DNA of 64,000 bases from Luteibacter sp. 9135. GTDB lineage: Bacteria > Pseudomonadota > Gammaproteobacteria > Xanthomonadales > Rhodanobacteraceae. Below are positions 30,801 through 36,526 of the stretch, one piece after another. Made by a program: the position numbers and the translations under genes. The stretch's first letter is position 1, and each line of letters opens with the position of its first letter. Under the pieces are notes generated by a model. That model was not told where the DNA came from and did not search any database. It saw only the letters and a program-made list of their open reading frames with translations. The stretch is from positions 3,589,501 to 3,653,500 of the forward strand of contig NZ_JQNB01000001.1 in the NCBI RefSeq assembly GCF_000745005.1, in the 5' to 3' direction.

Positions 30801-31251
30801 GGACGAACTGCCCGTTGACGTACACACGGTCGCCCGTGTGGGCGCCCTCGAACTCGACCATGACCTTGCGGCCGCGGTAAGACGCACTGTCCTTCAACGT
30901 GGTGCGGTACCAGCTGGTCTCACCGTCCAGGCTGCCCTGGCCGCCGCCGGACTCCTGGTTGATGAACGTGGTGAAGTCGTTGGCGGCATGGGGAATGCCC
31001 ACCGTCTCCCACGCCGTATCGTCGAAGGTGGGTGCGGCACCGGCATCGCCCCCCGGGACCGCGGCATGGCCGCTCTGGTTCGCGTATTGCTTGATGTATT
31101 TCCAAGGCTGCGCGCCGAGGTCCAGGTCGAGCCGGTCGGAGGGCACGACCGTGGTCGCGTTGGCCGTCGTTGCCAGGCAGAGCGCGGCGACGAGCGCGGC
31201 CAGCCGTCGATGCCGCGCACGCGTGCGCGCCGCTACGGAGTGAGTCGTCAT
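24844..31251 (-). CDS. Secreted multidomain GH2-GH64 glycosidase
   Basis: A 2135-residue secreted enzyme with signal peptide (LAALVAALCLATTANA). Residues about 40-800 are a family 2 glycosidase: sugar-binding and Ig-like domains, then a TIM barrel with HPSILAWESNNGK (Glu490) and AWGAEYWGYGSRR (Glu557). A GH2-C5-like domain (about 810-935), three Ig-like domains (940-1200), an F5/8 type C domain (1204-1334), an Lcl/DUF1566-like domain (1336-1457, LARLPTLDEAL-type), an Ig-like domain and a second F5/8 domain (about 1597-1727) follow. Residues 1750-2135 match GH64 beta-1,3-glucanase: WYELTW with Glu1888 and NTTQVDQF with Asp1904. Their spacing of 16 equals that of Glu154/Asp170 in laminaripentaose-producing glucanase. 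Likely target: beta-glucans. Confidence 0.85.
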   Translation of the reverse strand: MTTHSVAARTRARHRRLAALVAALCLATTANATTVVPSDRLDLDLGAQPWKYIKQYANQSGHAAVPGGDAGAAPTFDDTAWETVGIPHAANDFTTFINQESGGGQGSLDGETSWYRTTLKDSASYRGRKVMVEFEGAHTGDRVYVNGQFVPGTGVLNQTGQIDANATHVVGFVPHIVDLTGLLRYDGTDVIAVKVSRGGGGFFQDPGFSGAFRFGQSEAGLFRPVRLHVTNLVHIPENVYAGQNTWGTYVGTQSLSADHKTALIRVQTNVVNDRDTPATVTLTTQIVDANGNVIVSEQQDKTLAAHVVPGDATPVFDETLMIANPTLWFPNNSPDGRPYLYKVVHTVSIDGAVVDSKQSSLGIRIITWDKDFPYVNGKKQYTWGASGRYDYPALGSSVPEEQQWRDLQQLAAAGGNLWRPGHSPSSPEFVEAADALGVFIVQPSGDGENGFSDPCAAGNTPCTNMWTLKRELHRDIVIRDRSHPSILAWESNNGKMYTPFAQELRTLARTWDAIAPRAAADRSPDANNGDILSCSKAGCETYLHATQFPNKPAWGAEYWGYGSRRHAFDYELAFALNYLVPYSQARKAGTFGMAQWYFADTPGETIEFSEGTEDATHFTLDANGRKAFVHNVRSIGSSMVDQNRYPRLLYYIYQSVWVPYAIRPVVKLAHHWNRSGDVQVNAFSNCPAVRLLVNGVPQGADQKPNTWDSIDEQSYNVENTGTDPQTGHIIGTAQAQGTTKLPGQVHWNLPWQSGTATAQCIDALGNTVADAQGAPVQDSLTTAGKADHIALRVVPAVVRPDGTAFAITANGSDAAFIEARVVDKDGVVVPEGADVNVTFDVTSGASLVSYQGGTQQLVDWAGGHTTNADGSQEPVHGYHAPGDHELKFEGGLQKIALRTRFATGTVTVTASAAGLAAGSASFDIVGVPQPSSGASGPPSIIANPVEDQVTAGFAGHFSVTATGAPPLTFTWKKNGQVMPSANAAILDTPATTQADDATTYTVVVHNAQGDSESTPAALRVFPARQVSITQQPAAQSVDVGQQAHFSVAAVGSPKVTYQWMKGSAAIPGATASTYDTPVLTAADGNVDYAVVVTNPLGSVPSAPATLTVNAARPPVITAQPGNVRANPGQPAQFTVAVAGTAPFHYTWLHDGSPVGDDAATLTLAAVGQADVGRYTVVVSNITGDAAAVTSQAAVLILAPPGANLAREKVTYASGVENAQGTPSAGAVDGNETSRWASEQGNDAAWLTVDLGAVRSFNRVVLKWEAAHASQYRVQYSNDKDTGFKDALVVDTSLGGTEDNTFARVSARYVRMQGVKRSSAYGYSLYEFEVYDSPTCCSVDNNDRYTLQDTNHVLDRLSGLVWARAQRGFADQGAQYKQSNAMADCKAAGARLPTLDEALAVAGPNLSSGAFPTAWTIWTSTNDRTDPTFAWQVASDGTPNRLVAENNPSHALCVTGATVSAPVVTAAPVAQKAGVGRSAHFAVTATGVGPLSYQWYRRTMAADGTPTDDFVASTADGTYATPALSLADNGVAYKARVISAQGLATETTLASLTVAGSTDGFDPPAWQNGGPTGGTTPQPPTTPDNPDGPGTPGDGQGGVNLAVGAKATSSGNENDGYLAPAGAVDGDFTTRWGSSFTDPAWIRLDLGAAKRFDHVILRWERAHSISYEVQVSNDDQTWTSTTATPVTGKGGVERVNFSAVTARYVRVYSTARSTDYGISLWEFEVYAAPPPVVVQPQPQAPVTTPTDDPSQGFNYDVYPGVIGTQLRNTTHGRWPDDKVFVAIIGRDPKTQVFSWVTPDGTVVPVRVEDNDGAGHLSKNGQNYPDYFFTLAQTKLLKLPKLDSARIFVSVGEPMYIKIVKAADGSLGFAGPNPLNATDPNIGVHYDWYELTWNDDAIFINTTQVDQFSLPLSLDVYGGKKTRHVASGITQTRAQIFAAYNQEVPAEFQLTEADPIRLLAPGKAAFDVGKPQQHYFDGYIDEAWAYYENHVLTMSIGAKQFEGSVVDGVLSVRHTNWAQTHEPDEAEGRVFTVGKPTTQDVLEGKGALAHSTDPWGVEGQLEAQICAAFNRHVMEDTSRWKDASSFYQASPANYYSRFWHVHAIDGKAYGFAYDDVSDQSSTLIETDPEHLELGIGW

Positions 31252-31444
31252 GCCTGGGATCCCCTGTGGTCGACCCCAGGCGGATCATGGCGACGGCCGT
31301 GACCTTGCGCGTGTTGTCTGACAAATATGATGGCACCAATGAAACGGGGTGCTCAATACGGCACAGGGGTCCCCACAGCGCTTATTTCGACCGACGTTCT
31401 TCATCCGCGAACTGCGTCACACATGGGTCGCCGCGGCGACCATG

Positions 31445-32350
31445 TCAGGCTTCGTCGAACGGCCGTCTTCCGAGCGATTCGACGACGTGATCGACAAAGC
31501 AGGTGATGCGCGCGGAAAGGGAGGTGTTCCGGTAGTAGACGGCGTTGACCGGTTGCCGCACATCCAGCGACGCGCGACCGAACAAGGGCACGAGCCGGCC
31601 TGCCCCACGATCGTCGCGGGTCATGAAGTCCGACAGGCAGACGATGCCTACACCGGCGAGCGCGAGCTGGCGCAGGGTCTCGCCGCTGGACGAGGCGACG
31701 GTCGGCGTGATGTGCACGACGGCACCGCCCGTGTCACGAAGCGGCCAGTCGTTGAGCGACTCGGGTTGGTTGAAGCCCAGCAGCACGTGCCCGTCGAGCT
31801 GGGCCGGCCGGGTCGGCACGCCATGGCGTGCCAGGTAGGCCGGACTGGCCAGCACGCGAAGACGACTGTGGCCGATGGGTCGGGCGTGCAGGCTCGAGTC
31901 CTTGAGCGGGCCGATGCGGAAGGCGACGTCGGTGCGCTTTTCCAGCAGGTCGGTGATGCCCTCGTTGGAATGCAGCTCCAGTTCGACATCCGGGTAGCGC
32001 TCGCGAAAGGCCGGTACCAGGGGCACGATGACGTGGAGCATGAACGGCGTCGCGGCATCCACGCGCAGACGTCCGGACGGCCGCAGGCGACGTGCCGACA
32101 TCTGCTCCTCGGCCATGTCCACCGAGGCGAGGATCGCGCGTGCGCTCTGCAGGAACGCCGCCCCTTCCTCGGTCAGCTCCAGGCGCCTGGTGGTGCGCCG
32201 GAGCAAGGTGGTCTCGAGCTTGGCCTCCAGGCGCGCCAGCGTGCGGCTGGTCGCCGAGACGACCTGCCCCAGCCGTTCCGCGGCGGCCGTCATCGAACCG
32301 GCATCGACCACGGCCACGAAGACGGCGAGTTCGTCGAGGGTCGTCTTCAT
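31445..32350 (-). CDS. LysR-family regulator
   Basis: A 301-residue LysR-type regulator. The N-terminal winged helix-turn-helix (ELAVFVAVVDAGSMTAAAER and LGQVVSATSRTLARLEAKL) is followed by the two-lobed effector domain (RLRVDAATPFMLHVIVP, DVAFRIGPLKDSSLHAR). It is divergent from the old-yellow-enzyme gene, 99 bases apart, and probably controls it. In the shared promoter region CCTTGC (32357) and GCAAGG (32397) form a loose inverted repeat. Such LysR/OYE pairs usually answer electrophile stress. Confidence 0.9.
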   Translation of the reverse strand: MKTTLDELAVFVAVVDAGSMTAAAERLGQVVSATSRTLARLEAKLETTLLRRTTRRLELTEEGAAFLQSARAILASVDMAEEQMSARRLRPSGRLRVDAATPFMLHVIVPLVPAFRERYPDVELELHSNEGITDLLEKRTDVAFRIGPLKDSSLHARPIGHSRLRVLASPAYLARHGVPTRPAQLDGHVLLGFNQPESLNDWPLRDTGGAVVHITPTVASSSGETLRQLALAGVGIVCLSDFMTRDDRGAGRLVPLFGRASLDVRQPVNAVYYRNTSLSARITCFVDHVVESLGRRPFDEA

Positions 32351-32449
32351 TTTTCACCTTGCAGGAAAAGTCATTCCCTTATAACCCGCTTATTCCGCAA
32401 GGGTAAACGGCCCACACTCGCCTCCTTTCCGCCTGACGAGGAGCACGCC

Positions 32450-33571
32450 GTGGCGACCGTTTCCCCTGCCGATCCGCTTTTTGCACCCCATGTGCTGGGC
32501 GATCTGTCCCTGCCCAACCGCATCGTCATGCCGCCGATGACCCGCTCGCGTGCGAGCCAGCCCGGCGACGTACCCGGCCCGCTCATGGCCGAGTACTACG
32601 CCCAGCGTGCCAGCGCGGGGCTGATCGTCAGCGAGGGCACCTGGGTCTCGCCGCTGGGCAAGGGCTACGCATGGACGCCGGGTATCCACACCCCCGCCCA
32701 GATGGACGGCTGGCGTCGCGTGACCGATGCGGTGCACGACGCCGGCGGGCGCATCTTCGCGCAGCTGTGGCATGTCGGGCGGCTGAGTCACACCCGGCTC
32801 CTCGACGGGCACGCCCCGGTGTCGTCGACCGGCCGCGCAGCCGACGGCGTGAACGTGTTCGTCGCCGCCGACGACGGCACGCCGGGCTTCGTGCAGGCCT
32901 CGGTACCGCGGGCGCTGGCGACGGACGAGATCGCCGGCGTCGTCGACGCGTTTCGCGTTGCCGCCCGCCATGCCGTGGAAGCCGGTTTCGACGGGGTGGA
33001 ACTGCATGCGGCCAACGGCTACCTCGTCAACCAGTTCATCGACTCGGGCGCGAACGACCGGACCGACCGCTACGGCGGCTCGCTGGATAATCGCCTGCGC
33101 TTCCTGCGCGAAGTGACCGAAGCAATGATCGAAGGCGTGGGCCACGCAGGCCGCGTCGGCGTGCGCCTGGCGCCGCTGACCACGTTGAACGGCTGCGTCG
33201 ACGAGGATCCGCAAACGACCTACCTGGCGGCGGCACACGTGCTCGATGCGCTCGGCGTGGCGTACATCCACATTGCGGAGGCGGACTGGGACGACGCCCC
33301 CGTCATGCCGATGGCTTTCAAACAGAAGCTGCGCGAGACGTTCTCCGGCACATTGATCTACGCGGGCATGTACACGCCCGAACGGGCCCGTGTTGCGCTC
33401 GCCGAAGGCTGGGCCGACCTCATCGCGTTCGGCCGGCCGTTCGTCGCCAATCCCGACCTGCCGGCACGCCTCCGTATCGGTGCGCCGCTGGCCAGCCATG
33501 ACCGGGCGACCCTGTTCGGCGGCGGCGCGCACGGGCTGACCGATTACCCGGCCATGGGTTCAACCGGCTGA
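32450..33571 (+). CDS. Old yellow enzyme (NADH:flavin oxidoreductase)
   Basis: A 373-residue FMN-dependent ene-reductase of the OYE family, which reduces activated C=C bonds, nitro compounds or quinone-like electrophiles with NAD(P)H. Typical blocks are NRIVMPPMTRSRA, IVSEGTWVSPLGKGY, FAQLWHVGRLSH, FDGVELHAANGYLVNQFI (His and Asn bind substrate), DRYGGSLDNRLRFL and DLIAFGRPFVANPDLP. The GTG at 32450 has GAGGAG seven bases upstream; earlier in-frame codons are antisense to the LysR gene. Confidence 0.9.
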   Translation: MATVSPADPLFAPHVLGDLSLPNRIVMPPMTRSRASQPGDVPGPLMAEYYAQRASAGLIVSEGTWVSPLGKGYAWTPGIHTPAQMDGWRRVTDAVHDAGGRIFAQLWHVGRLSHTRLLDGHAPVSSTGRAADGVNVFVAADDGTPGFVQASVPRALATDEIAGVVDAFRVAARHAVEAGFDGVELHAANGYLVNQFIDSGANDRTDRYGGSLDNRLRFLREVTEAMIEGVGHAGRVGVRLAPLTTLNGCVDEDPQTTYLAAAHVLDALGVAYIHIAEADWDDAPVMPMAFKQKLRETFSGTLIYAGMYTPERARVALAEGWADLIAFGRPFVANPDLPARLRIGAPLASHDRATLFGGGAHGLTDYPAMGSTG

Positions 33572-33689
33572 GCCTGGGAAGAGGGCGATGAACGCCGCGA
33601 CGCCAACCCGCCGCCTTGGTCCTCGTGGCGTTCGCGTGGTCCAATGCGGCGACGTCAGCGTGCTCCGCCATCACGACCAAGGACCTTCC

Positions 33690-34556
33690 ATGCGCAAGCT
33701 CACCCTGCTCCTCGGCCTGGCCCTCGCCGCACCGGCCGCCTTCGCAACAGAGGACGTCTCCGTCGGCCCGCAGTACGACACCACCCATGTCTATGTGGCC
33801 CCGGCGGATGTCGATGCGTTCGTGCAAAGCTTCGCGACCACCTTCGGCGGCAAGTCGACCCGGCAAGGCATCGCCACCGTGACCCCGACGCCGTCGAGCA
33901 CCTCGACCCAGCTGGTGCAGACACCGGTCGGCTCGATTTCCGTGTTCGGCTTCCGCACGCCGGTGCCCTACCCGTTCGGGCAGGAACGCACGGGCTATCT
34001 GGTTACCGATGTCGACAAGGCGGTGGTGGCGGCCAATGCACACGGCGCGGCCACCCTTGTCGCACCCTTCGACGATCCGATCGGACGGGACGCGGTGGTT
34101 ACCTGGCCCGGTGGCGTCAACATGCAGCTGTACTGGCACACGACCAAACCGAACTACCCGGCGCTGGAGCATGTTCCGGAGAATCGTATCTACCTGCCAC
34201 CGCAGAGTGCGGACGCCTTCATCAAGGCGTTCGTGGCGTTCGCGCACGGCAAGGTCGACGCCGACGAGACGGCACCGGGGACCGAGGTCGGGCAGAAGGA
34301 CGGCACGTACCGTCGCGTGCGGTTGTCGTCGCGGTTTGGCAAAGCGGCCGTGCTGGTCACCCACGGGCAGATCGCCTGGCCGTATGGGACGGAGATGACG
34401 GGGTATGAGGTCGGCGACCTGGATGCCACGCTGCAGCGGGCGCGGGTCTCAGGGGCCAAGGTGGTGGTGGATGCGCACGCGGAAGGCAAGCGCCGGGCGG
34501 CGATGATCCAGTTTCCCGGTGGGTATGTGGCTGAGGTGCATACCGCGGGACAGTGA
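33690..34556 (+). CDS. Exported VOC/glyoxalase-like protein
   Basis: A 288-residue protein with a signal peptide (KLTLLLGLALAAPAAFA). The mature part consists of two similar halves (HVYVAPADVDAFVQSFATTF and IYLPPQSADAFIKAFVAFAH; then GYLVTDVDKAVVAANAHGA and GYEVGDLDATLQRARVSGA), the double beta-alpha-beta pattern of the vicinal-oxygen-chelate superfamily. No complete metal ligand set could be assigned. It is probably periplasmic; the function is unknown. It starts 118 bases after the OYE stop and may be cotranscribed with it. Confidence 0.65.
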   Translation: MRKLTLLLGLALAAPAAFATEDVSVGPQYDTTHVYVAPADVDAFVQSFATTFGGKSTRQGIATVTPTPSSTSTQLVQTPVGSISVFGFRTPVPYPFGQERTGYLVTDVDKAVVAANAHGAATLVAPFDDPIGRDAVVTWPGGVNMQLYWHTTKPNYPALEHVPENRIYLPPQSADAFIKAFVAFAHGKVDADETAPGTEVGQKDGTYRRVRLSSRFGKAAVLVTHGQIAWPYGTEMTGYEVGDLDATLQRARVSGAKVVVDAHAEGKRRAAMIQFPGGYVAEVHTAGQ

Positions 34557-34781
34557 GCCGCTGGATAAAGCGAGCGGCCTGGTCCAGACGACCGGCTTAC
34601 TTGCCGGCGCGCTTCTGTAGATTTGCCAGCAACGCCTTGTCGAGGCTGGCCGCCACGCCGACGCTGCGGCCGGCCAGATTGGCGACCGACGTGAAGGCGT
34701 CGTCACACTTCGGCGTGCATCCGCGCTTCCGTTCCCTGCGTATCACTAACGACCCAATGACGGGCCCACGGAGTATCTGCC

Positions 34782-35366
34782 ATGAAGACGAATCGCATGA
34801 AGACCGCATCGATCGCTGCACTGACCCTGGCCCTCGGCCTGGCTATCTCGGCCCCGGGCTTCGCTCAGAACGCCATGAGCAAGGATCAGACCGTGATGGT
34901 CGGCGGCGCGGCGATGTATCCGAGCAAGAATATCGTGCAGAACGCGGTGAACTCCAAGGACCACACCACGCTGGTAGCTGCGGTCAAGGCCGCCGGCCTG
35001 GTCGATACGCTGTCCGGCCCGGGCCCGTTCACGGTATTCGCGCCGACCAACGAAGCGTTCGACGCCCTGCCGAAGGGCACGGTAGACACCCTGGTCAAGC
35101 CGGAAAACAAGGCCACCCTGACCAAGATCCTTACCTACCATGTCGTCTCCGGGCGCTACACCGCCAAGGACCTGATGGCGCTGGTGTCGAAGGGCGGCGG
35201 GAAGGCCTCGCTCACGTCCGTGGAGGGTGAGCCGCTGACGGTGATGCAGGCGGGTAACGCGCTTACGGTGACCGATGCGAAGGGCGGTGTGGCCCATGTC
35301 ACCATCGGCGATGTGCTGCAGTCCAACGGCGTGATCCACGTGGTGGATAAGGTGCTGATGCCGTAA
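34782..35366 (+). CDS. Secreted fasciclin (FAS1) domain protein
   Basis: A 194-residue secreted protein: a signal peptide ending AISAPGFA, then one FAS1 domain of about 135 residues. The H1 motif GPFTVFAPTNEAFDALP and the H2-like region SNGVIHVVDKVLMP are clear. FAS1 proteins act in adhesion; the bacterial role is mostly unknown. The ATG at 34782 has GGAG eight bases upstream; a second ATG five codons later is possible. A stem-loop terminator lies 35 bases after the stop. Confidence 0.88.
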   Translation: MKTNRMKTASIAALTLALGLAISAPGFAQNAMSKDQTVMVGGAAMYPSKNIVQNAVNSKDHTTLVAAVKAAGLVDTLSGPGPFTVFAPTNEAFDALPKGTVDTLVKPENKATLTKILTYHVVSGRYTAKDLMALVSKGGGKASLTSVEGEPLTVMQAGNALTVTDAKGGVAHVTIGDVLQSNGVIHVVDKVLMP

Positions 35367-35376
35367 CGGCACCGCA

Positions 35377-36336
35377 TCACACATCTGCTGACAGTTCACC
35401 GGGGCGGCGACGAGCCGCCCCTTTCCTGTTCGGCGGCGGAAGCCGCGACGCGTGGCGCAAGATCACGCTACGTAGCCACATCAGTCCTTCGTCACCCTCA
35501 CGATCGGGGCGATGCAGGATCACTTCCCGAAAAGCAGGTATCCGGAACGGCACCTCCGCGATGCTCAACGGCCAGAGTTCGGCCATCTTGCGTGCCAGAT
35601 GGCGGTGCATCACCGCGACCCGCTGCGATCCGGCAATAAAGCTGCAAACGCCGGTGAACCGCGGTACGAACAGGACGATCCGGCGTGTTGCAGCGAGCGA
35701 TGCGAGGGCGGCATCGGGGAACGACACGTAGCGGGAGCGCCCGAAAGCCACCGCGATATGATCCAGTTCCAGGAACGACTCCTGCGTCATCCGCGTTTGC
35801 ATGGCGGGGTTGTCCTTCCATCCCACCACGACGAAGTCGTCAGAGAACAGCCGTGCCGCCGTCTGTCCGGGCGCGGGAAACACGTCCGGCGCGATGACAA
35901 GATCGGCCAGCGACGGTTCGGTGGACACGCCGTCCGCGCGTGCCGTGACATGAAGCGTCACGCCAGGGGCGCGGGACATCACGTCGTCGAAAACATCGGC
36001 CAACAAGACCTCGCTCACATAATCCGATGCCTCGATGGTGAATCGGCGCATGCACGTGGCCGGATCGAACACGGGTGGCGATACCACCGTCGATTCGATC
36101 TGGGCAAGGATGTGCCTGACGGGCTCGACCAGTTGCTCCCCGCGCAGCGTCGGGCGCATCCGTCTGCCTTCAACCACCAGCAGCTCATCGTTGAAATAGT
36201 CCCTGAGCCTGTTCAGGGCCGCGCTGGTGGCGGGTTGGCTTCGATGCAGGCGTGCGGCCGCTCCCGAGACACTATGCTCCGTCAACAGCGCATCCAGCGC
36301 GACCAGCAGGTTCAGGTCGAGTCCGTCGTAACGCAT
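35377..36336 (-). CDS. LysR-family regulator (NodD/LeuO-like)
   Basis: A 319-residue LysR regulator starting MRYDGLDLNLLVALDALL, the N-terminal pattern of the NodD/NahR-like branch. The helix-turn-helix runs from SVSGAAARLHRSQPATSAAL. Residues of the effector domain include FTIEASDYVSEVLLADVF. The ATG at 36336 follows AGAGG; an upstream in-frame start 22 codons earlier lacks a site. It is divergent from the GH3 beta-glucosidase gene (190-base gap), so local control by a glucoside or aromatic aglycone is a fair guess. Confidence 0.88.
   Translation of the reverse strand: MRYDGLDLNLLVALDALLTEHSVSGAAARLHRSQPATSAALNRLRDYFNDELLVVEGRRMRPTLRGEQLVEPVRHILAQIESTVVSPPVFDPATCMRRFTIEASDYVSEVLLADVFDDVMSRAPGVTLHVTARADGVSTEPSLADLVIAPDVFPAPGQTAARLFSDDFVVVGWKDNPAMQTRMTQESFLELDHIAVAFGRSRYVSFPDAALASLAATRRIVLFVPRFTGVCSFIAGSQRVAVMHRHLARKMAELWPLSIAEVPFRIPAFREVILHRPDREGDEGLMWLRSVILRHASRLPPPNRKGAARRRPGELSADV
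35401..35425 (+). terminator. Intrinsic terminator of the fasciclin gene
   Basis: GGGGCGGC, a five-base loop and GCCGCCCC, followed by TTTCC, 35 bases after the fasciclin stop. It lies inside the 3' end of the converging LysR gene, whose coding sequence it also serves. Confidence 0.65.
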
Positions 36337-36526
36337 GGGGGCAACCTCTTGAAAGTCGGCGCCGCCGCTATCGCTGGCGCGCCGTGGATAGTTGATATCC
36401 AAACAACGAATTTCTCAATTTAGCGCATGTCTGCGACGATTCCTTGCGGATCGATGGAGAACAGGGGCTCCTCGATGCGATGCAAGCCATGCCAGCCCAA
36501 GCCAGACCCATCCAACGAGAATCCCC

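Noticed and set aside
34597..34821. A 74-codon minus-strand frame ending SLDKALLANLQKRAGK
   Set aside because: The tail looks protein-like, possibly a remnant, but the N-terminus is antisense to the fasciclin leader and no start signal is visible.
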